This document shows positions 1 through 6,384 of a stretch of DNA of 16,775 nt, one piece after another (position 1 is the first letter of the stretch; each line of letters opens with the position of its first letter). Made by a program: the position numbers and the translations under genes. Under the pieces are notes generated by a model. That model was not told where the DNA came from, made no database searches, and saw nothing but the letters and a program-made list of their open reading frames with translations. This DNA comes from Coriobacteriaceae bacterium (lineage in GTDB: Bacteria > Actinomycetota > Coriobacteriia > Coriobacteriales > UMGS124): assembly GCA_019421015.1 (NCBI GenBank), contig JAHZGC010000040.1, positions 1 through 16,775 of the forward strand, given 5' to 3'.

Positions 1-1393
1 GCTCGGTCATGCCGAAGAACATCGGCCCGTTGATCTCGTAGACGCGCACGCTCTTGGGGAGCTCTCGCAGGTGGGTGACCTCGGAGTTCTCGTCGCAGTA
101 GTAGCGCCAGCCCTTGACCTCGGTCTCCTCGCTCACCGTCTTCATGAACACGAGCACGGTGATGAGCATGCCCGTGCCGATGGCCACCACCAGGTCGAAG
201 ACCACGGTCAAAACGCAGGTGAGCACCAGGATGGCGACCGCGCCCTTGGACGCCGTCTGGCACAGGTGCACGAAATTGCGCCAGCCCGACATGTTGTAGG
301 CCACGTAGAGCAGGATGGCCGCGATGGTAGGCATGGGGATGAGAGCCGCGTAGGGCATAAGGAACGCGAGCACGGCCACGAGCACCAGGGCGTGCACCAT
401 GCCGGCGATGGGCGTGCGGCCGCCGGCCTTGACGTTGGCGGCCGTGCGGGCGATGGCGCCCGTGGCGGGGATGCCGCCAAAGAGCACCGAGGCGATGTTG
501 CCCACGCCCTGGGCCACCAGCTCGGTGTTAGCGCGGTGGTGGGAGCTGATCATGGAGTCGGCCACCACGCACGAGAGCAGTGACTCGATGGCCGCCAGCA
601 CCGCGATGGTGACGCCGTTGGCGAACTGCTCACGGAAGAGCTCCAGGTCGAGCTGGGGCAGGTGGAACGTGGGCAATGCGCTGCTGATGACGTAGAGGTC
701 GCCGATGGTGTTCACGTTCATGCCCAGGCCGCTCACCATGGCGATGCCCGCCAGCAGGGCGATGAGCGAGCTGGGGATCTTCTCGGTCACCTTGGGCCAC
801 AGGAACAGGATGGCCAGGCACACCACACCCACGATGCACGCCTGCACGTTGACGGTCGAGATGTTGGCTGCCACGGCCACGGCTTTGTCGATCGTCTCGA
901 CGGTGGGGGTACCCGCGGGGTAGGTAAGGCCCAGGAAGTCCTTGATCTGCCCGATGGTCAGTGTGATGGCGATGCCCGCGGTAAAACCCGTGGTCACGGT
1001 GTAGGGCACGAAGCGGATGACGCTGCCCATCTTGAACAGGCCCATGAGGATGAGGAGGATACCCGCGATGATGGTGGCGGCGATCAGGCCTTCCATGCCG
1101 CTCGTGGCCACGATGCCGGCCACGATGGTGGCGAAGGCCGCCGTGGGGCCCGAGATCTGCACGCGGCTACCGCCGAGGAAGGCGATGAGGAACCCCGCGA
1201 CGATGGCCGTGTAGAGGCCCTGCTCCGGTGTGACGCCCGAGGCAATGCCCAGCGCGATGGAGAGCGGCAGGGCCACCACGGCCACCACGATGCCGGCCAC
1301 GATGTCCTTGGGAATCTGGCGCCTGAGCTCCTCGGGGCTCGAGTGCTTGATGATGCTGAAGAGGATCGGCTTAATCTTGTCGCGCTGTTGCAT
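1..1393 (-). CDS. SulP family anion permease (partial, C-terminus beyond window)
   Basis: Integral membrane transporter of the SulP/SLC26 family, which moves sulfate, bicarbonate or similar anions across the cytoplasmic membrane; the substrate cannot be read from the sequence. 464 codons are visible from an ATG at 1393. The protein opens with a short charged cytoplasmic tail (MQQRDKIKPILF), then the hallmark segment DIVAGIVVAVVALPLSIALG, followed by the family signature ISGPTAAFATIV in TM3 and a long run of hydrophobic helices. The last visible residues, VRVYEINGPMFFGMTE, begin the cytoplasmic STAS domain (typical 'yringplFFg'), so about 80-100 residues are missing. The ribosome binding site is weak (GAGAAAACGAG). 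A TACAAT -10 box lies 43 nt upstream. The gene stands alone after the 1.4-1.8 kb intergenic region. The family call is firm. Confidence 0.93.
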   Translation of the reverse strand, partial: MQQRDKIKPILFSIIKHSSPEELRRQIPKDIVAGIVVAVVALPLSIALGIASGVTPEQGLYTAIVAGFLIAFLGGSRVQISGPTAAFATIVAGIVATSGMEGLIAATIIAGILLILMGLFKMGSVIRFVPYTVTTGFTAGIAITLTIGQIKDFLGLTYPAGTPTVETIDKAVAVAANISTVNVQACIVGVVCLAILFLWPKVTEKIPSSLIALLAGIAMVSGLGMNVNTIGDLYVISSALPTFHLPQLDLELFREQFANGVTIAVLAAIESLLSCVVADSMISSHHRANTELVAQGVGNIASVLFGGIPATGAIARTAANVKAGGRTPIAGMVHALVLVAVLAFLMPYAALIPMPTIAAILLYVAYNMSGWRNFVHLCQTASKGAVAILVLTCVLTVVFDLVVAIGTGMLITVLVFMKTVSEETEVKGWRYYCDENSEVTHLRELPKSVRVYEINGPMFFGMTE

Positions 1394-1436
1394 GGCTCGT
1401 TTTCTCTGGTCGGAAGGCTACCGGGACAGGGGTCGC

Positions 1437-1465
1437 ATTGTAGCGCCGGCAGAGAACATTAATAA
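1437..1465 (-). promoter_or_regulatory. possible promoter of the SulP gene
   Basis: On the minus strand a good -10 box TACAAT (1442 to 1437) is preceded at 17 nt by TTATTA, a poor -35 match. It would give a leader of about 35-40 nt before the ATG at 1393. This is pattern matching only; the -35 box matches the consensus at just three positions. Confidence 0.35.
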
Positions 1466-1474
1466 GGAGGAACG

Positions 1475-1627
1475 ATGGGGCCCGGGGAACGGTTTTTGGC
1501 CCGCGACGCAGACTACGACGCCAATTGCCGGCGCACGCCTCGAGTTCGCGCTCGAAACAGCCACGCACTCGAGGCGTTTTTGCACACCCCGGCTGATCGA
1601 AATCCCAAATTTGGCCCGAGGGCGTGA
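1475..1627 (+). CDS. possible 50-aa small protein or leader peptide
   Basis: A short plus-strand reading frame (MGPGERFLARDADYD... ending KFGPRA) preceded by a perfect Shine-Dalgarno sequence, AAGGAGG, with a 4-nt spacer to ATG. I recognise no family. The product is rich in arginine and has no membrane segment. Two odd things: a good intrinsic terminator hairpin (1536-1581) lies inside the frame, and the stop codon TGA is the last three bases of the left arm of the repeat element at 1602-1752, so the natural 3' end may have been overwritten by that element. It could be a leader peptide over an attenuator, the 5' stump of a lost gene, or chance. The strong ribosome binding site is the only positive evidence. 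Confidence 0.3.
   Translation: MGPGERFLARDADYDANCRRTPRVRARNSHALEAFLHTPADRNPKFGPRA
1536..1581 (+). terminator. intrinsic terminator-like hairpin, plus strand
   Basis: Perfect 10-bp inverted repeat CGCCTCGAGT (1536-1545) / ACTCGAGGCG (1567-1576) immediately followed by TTTTT (1577-1581). The 21-nt loop is long for a terminator, but the stem is flawless and the T run directly adjoins it. No recognised plus-strand gene lies upstream except the small frame starting at 1475, which it interrupts. Confidence 0.5.
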
Positions 1628-1752
1628 AATATGCTGCGGGACAACGTGCTAATTATGGAGGCTTCGAACAAAATAGCAGTTCAGATGTGAATCATACGGC
1701 AGTTTATATCATTATTTGAGTAATAATCACACCCTCGGCCTCGATTTGGAAC
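1602..1752 (+). repeat. 151-bp inverted-end repeat element, copy 1
   Basis: Left arm 1602-1627 and right arm 1727-1752 are imperfect inverted repeats of 26 bp sharing the core CCGAGGGYGTGA (TCACRCCCTCGG on the other side). They enclose an AT-rich interior of 99 bp (1628-1726). Copy 2 at 14189-14339, in the opposite orientation, has the same arm length and exactly the same interior length. The blocks TATGGAG, ATGTGAA and TTTATATCAT sit at identical offsets in the two interiors once copy 2 is reverse-complemented. There is no coding capacity and no transposase, and I see no target-site duplication. It looks like a non-autonomous mobile element or a conserved structured RNA or DNA unit. That it is a repeat is firm; its function is unknown. 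Confidence 0.75.
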
Positions 1753-1768
1753 CAACCCCCATAAAACG

Positions 1769-1793
1769 GGACAAATCCGGCTCGAGGGCGTGA
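1769..1793 (+). repeat. solitary arm of the 151-bp element
   Basis: GACAAATCCGGCTCGAGGGC followed by GTGA is a third copy of the arm, 17 bp beyond the right end of copy 1 and inverted relative to that end. Together 1727-1793 could fold as a hairpin with arms of about 24 bp. It lies just downstream of the XRE/zinc-ribbon gene and could serve as its 3' end, but there is no T run. Confidence 0.6.
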
Positions 1794-1839
1794 ACGCCGC
1801 TGAAAGACCCACCTTGCGAAAGACGCAGGGCCCCACTGC

Positions 1840-2316
1840 CTATAAAGCGATGGAATCCTGTGCCTTCCAGCGCTTCAGCTGAGGGAGAACCGCACCTAGC
1901 AGCGAGACCGCCTCATCGATGCTAGCGAAAGACCCCGATTCGACCATATAGGGGGCACAGGTTTCGATGACCTCTTCCATGGTGCCGCAATGCGGCATGA
2001 ACTCCCCGTCCTTGAAGCAATCAGTGCACCAGTCTTGGGAAAGCGTCCCATCCGGGTTGACGGCATGGTCTTTATCGGTAAAGAAAGGCATGCCGCAGCA
2101 CTGGCAGCAGGTACCCTCGGGAGGCAGCTCGAGAAGCTCCGCTATGGAAACGTCAAGGGTGACGGCGAGGAGCTTGAGCATGTCGATGCCCGGCGAGGTT
2201 TCCCCGTTCTCCCAGCGTGACACCGCCTGACGCGTCACGTACAACCTGGTGGCCAGGTCTTCCTGAGTAAGGTGGCGCGTCTTGCGAAGCTCGGCGATCT
2301 TTTGATTGATGGCCAT
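1840..2316 (-). CDS. XRE-family regulator with C-terminal zinc ribbon
   Basis: A 158-residue protein. Residues 4-60 form a classic Cro/C1-type helix-turn-helix (IAELRKTRHLTQEDLA, then VTRQAVSRWENGETSPGIDML, the recognition helix and following turn). Residues 69-110 form a cysteine-rich zinc ribbon (C70, C71, C73, C74, C97, C100, with CCQCCGMPFFTDKDHAVNPD), a domain often found alone in small proteins or fused to XRE regulators. The rest is acidic and helical. I infer a DNA-binding transcriptional regulator whose zinc ribbon may sense a ligand or metal, or mediate contacts. The start at ATG 2316 follows AGGAG at good spacing (GGAGCACATCC then ATG). It is the last gene of a minus-strand cluster, 98 bp after the TfoX-domain gene, so it may have its own promoter. 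Confidence 0.88.
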   Translation of the reverse strand: MAINQKIAELRKTRHLTQEDLATRLYVTRQAVSRWENGETSPGIDMLKLLAVTLDVSIAELLELPPEGTCCQCCGMPFFTDKDHAVNPDGTLSQDWCTDCFKDGEFMPHCGTMEEVIETCAPYMVESGSFASIDEAVSLLGAVLPQLKRWKAQDSIAL

Positions 2317-2414
2317 GGATGTGCTCCTGTTCGAGGTCCGGCTAGTGGGCAATCGGGGAAGATTGAACCATGGACAAGCACAGGCGGTAAAGCAACAGGG
2401 TGTTGCACGGCACG

Positions 2415-2756
2415 CTAAAACCCGTCGGTAGCCTTTTTCTTCCGAGCTTTTCGTTCGGGCAGCTCGGGATAGATGGCAAGGAGCAGCTCTTGGAGAAATT
2501 CCCGATCCTCCAGGCCATCGACCCGGACCATCTCCTTTGCCCCCGGGTAGGGGATCTCCCGAGGGGCGTCGGGCAGCATCGCCAGCGCCGAAGCCGTTGG
2601 CTTGATGAGCAGGCGATTGTCGTAGATGCCACCGAGCACCTTGTCGCGGTAGTAGACCACGTACTCGCCCATCATCGCCCGTGTCGAGATGTTTCCGCCG
2701 ACAGCCATGTTGAGACAATCTACGACGTAGTCAACGCGTTCCTTGGACGAGCTCAC
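2415..2756 (-). CDS. TfoX N-terminal domain protein
   Basis: A small cytoplasmic protein of 113 residues matching the TfoX N-terminal domain family. The signature is RAMMGEYVVYYRDKVLGG followed by IYDNRLLIKPT, then the downstream 'Y-P-G-A-K..' segment (IPYPGAKEMVRVD). Related proteins are small single-domain proteins of poorly known function; the domain is named after the competence regulator TfoX/Sxy but does not imply competence here. I place the start at GTG 2756 rather than the ATG at 2771, because AAAGGA sits 6 nt before the GTG and the resulting beginning (VSSSKERVDYVVDCL) is how such proteins usually begin. It lies 37 bp after the HD gene, so it is probably cotranscribed. Confidence 0.85.
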   Translation of the reverse strand: MSSSKERVDYVVDCLNMAVGGNISTRAMMGEYVVYYRDKVLGGIYDNRLLIKPTASALAMLPDAPREIPYPGAKEMVRVDGLEDREFLQELLLAIYPELPERKARKKKATDGF

Positions 2757-2793
2757 CTTGGTTCCTTTCATCTACCGAGAAGGATGCAGGGCC

Positions 2794-3225
2794 TCACCCC
2801 CGCAGCAGCCCCATAGCCTGTCGGTACTTCTCCACTCGCTGCAGGTCGGCGTCGGTGACCTCGGGCAGGCGGCTCAGGTCGCTGTTGTGGGCCAGGTCGG
2901 CGAGCTTCACCGTGCGGGCCAGGTCGTTTTCCCTGATGGCCGCCACGTACTCCATGTAGGGCACCGTCTTGTCGTGGGTGAGAAGCTCCAGGGCCGCGAG
3001 CACCTCGTCGTCGATGCCGGCGGCGCGCAGGTCGTCGAAGGTCATGGGGGTGTCCTCGACCACGTCGTGCAGCCAGGCTACGGCCTTGGCCTTGTCGCCC
3101 TCGACGGAGACCGCCACGTGCGCCGGGTGGCCGATGTAGGGCTTGCCGGCCTTGTCGACCTGGCCAGCGTGGGCCCTCTCGGCTATGGCGCGGGCGATGG
3201 ACTCCTGGGACTGCTGGGTGTGCAT
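2794..3225 (-). CDS. HD-domain phosphohydrolase (RelA/SpoT HD-like, GTP pyrophosphokinase-type)
   Basis: A 143-residue single-domain HD protein. The motifs resemble the hydrolase half of RelA/SpoT: AHAGQVDKAGKPYIGHPAHVA (H33), AWLHDVVEDT with the HD pair H53-D54, and VKLADLAHNSDLSRL with D110 as the late metal ligand. There is no synthetase domain, so it may be a stand-alone metal-dependent nucleotide hydrolase, perhaps acting on (p)ppGpp or another nucleotide; the substrate is inference. The start at ATG 3225 follows CAGGAGGCAACCC, a strong ribosome binding site; an ATG at 3258 gives 11 more residues but has no such site. It lies 51 bp after the metallophosphoesterase gene and is likely in the same transcript. 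Confidence 0.87.
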   Translation of the reverse strand: MHTQQSQESIARAIAERAHAGQVDKAGKPYIGHPAHVAVSVEGDKAKAVAWLHDVVEDTPMTFDDLRAAGIDDEVLAALELLTHDKTVPYMEYVAAIRENDLARTVKLADLAHNSDLSRLPEVTDADLQRVEKYRQAMGLLRG

Positions 3226-3276
3226 GGGTTGCCTCCTGGCCGTTGGTATATATGGCATACACGCATGAACGAACCG

Positions 3277-4017
3277 CTACGTGGGCTTCTCCCCCACCAC
3301 CCCGATCTTGCCGTCGTCGACCACGAGCACCGTGCCATCGCCGATGGGGCGGCCGTCGCGGAACAGGCTGAACGTGTCGCAGCACCAGACCTCCGGGTCG
3401 GCGCGCAGGCGGGCGCAGGTGCGCCGCGGGGTGTGGCCCACCACCTGGCGCACGCCGGGCAGCGAGTCGGCCGCGAGCTCCGAGGCGTCGGCCCACAGAG
3501 GGCCGGGGACCTGCCAGCCGCCGCGGGCGGGCCCCGCCTGGGCCAGGGCGCCCCAGCACGTGCGGTCGGCGTAGAGGTCGGCCAGCGCGAGGCAAGCATC
3601 ATGGGCGTCGGCGCAGCCGGGGAGCCACTCCCGGCCCCAGGCGCGCGTCACCCCGGCGTGGGTGACCAGGACGTCGCCCACAGCGGTGGCGACGACGGGC
3701 TCGAAGGAGAGCAGGCGCTCGCGGACCTCCCCCGTGAGCCACTCGATGGTCCCGGCCCCGGGGACGCCCTCGACGTAGGCGAGGTCGTGGTTGCCCAGCA
3801 GCACGTCGGCCCGCACGCCCGAGGCGCGCACCTCCCGCAGCCAGCCGGCCATGAGGGAGAGCGAGCCCAGCGCCCACTCGCCCGTCGCGCCCCAGTCGTC
3901 GCACAGGTCGCCGCAGAAGACGACGCGTTCGGCGCCCAGACCCGCGACGAGCTCTGAGACTCTCGGCAGGACCTCGTACTGCTTGAAGTGCAGGTCGCCT
4001 ACTACGAGGGTGGGCAT
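3277..4017 (-). CDS. calcineurin-like metallophosphoesterase
   Basis: 246 residues with the complete metallophosphoesterase motif set: GDLH (D8, H10), CGDLCDDW (D37), GNHD (N76, H77), VTHAG (H120) and GHTP (H195). These ligate two metal ions that hydrolyse phosphoesters. The size and the short GDLH...GDLCDDWG arrangement resemble the bacterial serine/threonine phosphatase and diadenosine tetraphosphatase branch, but the substrate cannot be told. It is cytoplasmic; no signal peptide is present. The start at ATG 4017 follows CGGAG at about 9 nt. It is the first gene of the minus-strand cluster with the HD, TfoX-domain and XRE genes. Both this and the next gene encode small phosphate-ester hydrolases. 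Confidence 0.9.
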   Translation of the reverse strand: MPTLVVGDLHFKQYEVLPRVSELVAGLGAERVVFCGDLCDDWGATGEWALGSLSLMAGWLREVRASGVRADVLLGNHDLAYVEGVPGAGTIEWLTGEVRERLLSFEPVVATAVGDVLVTHAGVTRAWGREWLPGCADAHDACLALADLYADRTCWGALAQAGPARGGWQVPGPLWADASELAADSLPGVRQVVGHTPRRTCARLRADPEVWCCDTFSLFRDGRPIGDGTVLVVDDGKIGVVGEKPT

Positions 4018-4078
4018 GGGAGGGGCTCCGTTCCTTTATGGATACGCAGATAGGAGAAACGCCGCGTTACCCACATTA

Positions 4079-4114
4079 TCACCTTGAAGCAAAAAACGTC
4101 TTCCGAAAACCCAT
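4079..4114 (-). CDS. possible 11-aa leader peptide
   Basis: MGFRKTFFASR then TGA, preceded by the strong ribosome binding site AGGAGG with about 8 nt to ATG. It sits between a terminator hairpin (4164-4192) and the metallophosphoesterase gene and could be a leader peptide, or the stump of a gene whose start survived. There is no similarity to known attenuation peptides and no run of one amino acid. Confidence 0.25.
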   Translation of the reverse strand: MGFRKTFFASR

Positions 4115-4163
4115 TGTTGTCCCTCCTAGCTTGGTTCTGACGAGGGCATTCAAGGCTAGAAGT

Positions 4164-4192
4164 AAAAAATCCCCTGGCACAGCCGGGTTTTT
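4164..4192. terminator. bidirectional intrinsic terminator
   Basis: AAAAAAT then CCCTGGC ACA GCCGGG then TTTTT: a 6-bp GC-rich stem with one bulged base and a 3-nt loop, flanked by A6 on one side and T5 on the other, so it has a U tract in both directions. On the minus strand it would stop transcription from the decayed helicase region before the metallophosphoesterase cluster. Confidence 0.65.
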
Positions 4193-4743
4193 GTAACAGG
4201 CCGACGATACTCACGCAGTGGCCCCGCGCCCACAATGCGTATACGGTCGGTGCAGGCGCCCCCCCCGCTGTCTCGACGCCGCCCGTGCGCCCGGCCGGCA
4301 TCCCCAATATCACCCCGACCTCTCCCCGCTCCGCCGCACTGGACCTTCCCCCGTGCTTCAGCACCCGCACGGCGCGGCAGACGCGTATCCCCGACCCGTG
4401 TACGATGGGCCCTTCTCCATGCGGTCCCGTCCTCTCCGGACGGCGCAGTCAGGCCGCCGCGCCCCCGTTCTAGGGCGGGGTCTTGTCATTACAAAGCCCC
4501 GCAGAGATCAAACCGCCGGGAGCACCAAAGGCACAGCCCGTAACTTGTCACAGTGAATGAACATGGACTAGACTAAGGCCAATTCCGCAGAATCGGCCCT
4601 TACAAAACCTCTCGGCTTTTCACATGTAATCATATTCGCAAAGTCATCCCATCCAGTCAATCATGCGCTCGTTCAAGAACGCCGCTTGGCAACAGGACGA
4701 CTTGGCTTAATCCTACGAATCCAATCTGACCCTCATGGCACGT
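4193..4743. other. gene-free stretch, 551 bp
   Basis: No credible gene on either strand. The part from about 4200 to 4500 is very GC-rich and open in several frames, but none of the translations looks like a protein (low complexity, arginine/glycine/proline-rich, no ribosome binding site). At 4474-4501 there is a near-perfect inverted repeat, GCGGGGTCTTGT / ACAAAGCCCCGC, with a 4-nt loop and no T run. From about 4560 the base composition becomes balanced up to the end of the helicase remnant. This may be residue of a lost gene. Confidence 0.5.
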
Positions 4744-6384
4744 TTATCCCTCCCCGATTGCCCCAGCAACTGTTCCCGCATCATCACTCCCGGCAAATAC
4801 CGTCCACCCCTGTTTTTCGAACAATGCACGGTCTGAGACAAACTCGGGCGCGATATAGCACACACGCGGACCTTCCCACACCAGCTCGGCCACCAGGCCA
4901 TCATCGGTCTCGTAGCCCACCACGTCAGGAGTTGCGACACCGAGGTTGCTCAATGCGCGCATGAGCGCAACGGTCGCTTCGTCGAGCGCCATAGCACGGA
5001 CGAAGTCTTCAGTGAGAAGCTCAGCCCAAGCACGTGAAACGCCGTTTACCAAACCTGAAGAACTCACTTGCGGTCGCGCCAAATCGCCCACCAAGTCAGG
5101 CGCAATCGAGCCGACCGGCACGCTCCCGTTTTGGTCGTCGGACTCCCCTTCGTCTCCGAGTCCCAGCGCGCGCAAAATCTTCAGCGCGCCCCCACGCGAA
5201 AGAGCACCTTGTCGTCCTTGGTTAAAATAATTGCACAGGCATCCGTAACAGCACGTGTCCTCACCGCACGAACAATTGGCCACCACATCGTAAGCTCCTT
5301 GCACGATATCACGTGCCCGCTCTGCAAGCTGCAGAGTATGGCCGGCACCGCCAGGCACATTGTCGTAAAGTAAGATGGAATATGCGTCGCTCTCGTTGCG
5401 ATAGAACGTGGCACCTGTCTCAGACTCGGGAATCTCTAACAGGTTCGAGGCTGCGGCGTAAAACGCCCACGCTAACGACTCCCAGTCCTCCGAAACTGCA
5501 AGGTGATGTTTGTTCAACTCAAAGCAGAATTCCAGGATATCGCTGGTAAACGCCGCACCAAGCGCCTGATAGCGCACGGAGCATTTGTTGATACACCACG
5601 TTTTGTGTACGAGTTCCTCGGACGTACCAGGGGCCGCTACCCCGCAACACGGGCAATATATGAAGCCCGCCTTTCCTCCGGTGTTCATGGCACACAGCTG
5701 ACCGTTAGTTGCGTACTTTGTCTTAATTACCCCGCCGGGAAAAACGAGCTCCTGTTGACGCGTCTCGCCCTCATAGTGCTGACAATACTCGATATGTACG
5801 CTCCCCCTTGAACGCGGACGATTTGAACCAGGGTCTTTATCGTCAACGAACTCCGCGTCAAACCCCTCAGAGGGAATCAGCATCTTATCTTTGAGCGACA
5901 CCGTCGCATGGCAAACCTTGCATTCCACTTCGTTAGACAAGTTGTCGATGGGCCACACAAAGGTCTTGCACTTGGGACATTTACCGAACAATCGCACCTC
6001 GAGCTTGCGCTCTCGCGGACGGCGGATTCCCGTGCTCTTCCACACACGCTTGTCGGCGATAATCTCGTTGCCAGGCGCGTACTCCTGAATCGCCTGACGC
6101 AAACCACGCTGCAAACGAAGCGCTTTGCTTTCGATGGACTGCTCTTGTATGGGGATATGCAACTCGACCAAGTCGGTAGGAAAACCGTATTTTGGCAGAA
6201 CCCCGTTCTCGGCTAAGACCGCAATGGTTTGTTGTTTCTTCAGCCCACCCATAATTTTCGACATACTGCCGGCTTTATTGTCCTCACCCTCTGCTTCATA
6301 CCGTTCGCGCGCATCGGCGATACGCTGAAAATCTTCGAATTTAGTCTCATGGGCATGAACCAGACGTCCTGTTATGGGCCCCCC
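4744..6384 (-). CDS. DUF1998-containing C-terminal half of the helicase (fragment)
   Basis: Read from its first ATG (6264) this gives 506 residues, but the frame is open upstream to the G tract and the upstream translation (ITGRLVHAHETKFEDFQRI...) looks like real protein, so it is the continuation of the helicase gene rather than a separate gene. In the 506-residue numbering: CPKC (96-99) and CKVC (115-118) form a zinc ribbon, CPCC is at 204-207, the DUF1998 core YDNVPGGAGH is at 300-309, and CSCGEDTCCYGCLCNYFNQ is at 331-349. The last 130 residues form an additional C-terminal region ending GWTVFAGSDDAGTVAGAIGEG. The ATG at 6264 has no ribosome binding site, so independent translation is unlikely. 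Confidence 0.7.
   Translation of the reverse strand, partial: GGPITGRLVHAHETKFEDFQRIADARERYEAEGEDNKAGSMSKIMGGLKKQQTIAVLAENGVLPKYGFPTDLVELHIPIQEQSIESKALRLQRGLRQAIQEYAPGNEIIADKRVWKSTGIRRPRERKLEVRLFGKCPKCKTFVWPIDNLSNEVECKVCHATVSLKDKMLIPSEGFDAEFVDDKDPGSNRPRSRGSVHIEYCQHYEGETRQQELVFPGGVIKTKYATNGQLCAMNTGGKAGFIYCPCCGVAAPGTSEELVHKTWCINKCSVRYQALGAAFTSDILEFCFELNKHHLAVSEDWESLAWAFYAAASNLLEIPESETGATFYRNESDAYSILLYDNVPGGAGHTLQLAERARDIVQGAYDVVANCSCGEDTCCYGCLCNYFNQGRQGALSRGGALKILRALGLGDEGESDDQNGSVPVGSIAPDLVGDLARPQVSSSGLVNGVSRAWAELLTEDFVRAMALDEATVALMRALSNLGVATPDVVGYETDDGLVAELVWEGPRVCYIAPEFVSDRALFEKQGWTVFAGSDDAGTVAGAIGEG

Noticed and set aside
662..1462. Plus-strand open frame of 266 codons
   Set aside because: It is antisense to the SulP transporter; repetitive H, G, D composition, no family signal.
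2743..3957. Plus-strand open frame of about 400 codons across the TfoX, HD and phosphoesterase genes
   Set aside because: It lies opposite three genes with clear family motifs; the translation is rich in G, H, V, R and D without any motif, as expected for an antisense shadow in GC-rich DNA.
4218..4556. Proline/arginine-rich plus-strand frame of 112 codons, and a minus-strand frame of 122 codons at 4002-4370
   Set aside because: Neither has a ribosome binding site or protein-like composition; the minus-strand frame runs through a terminator hairpin and into the phosphoesterase start.
5815..5845. tRNA-like T-loop sequence (GGTTCAAATCG on the minus strand)
   Set aside because: It lies within the coding helicase fragment and no acceptor stem or anticodon arm can be formed; no tRNA was found anywhere in the window.
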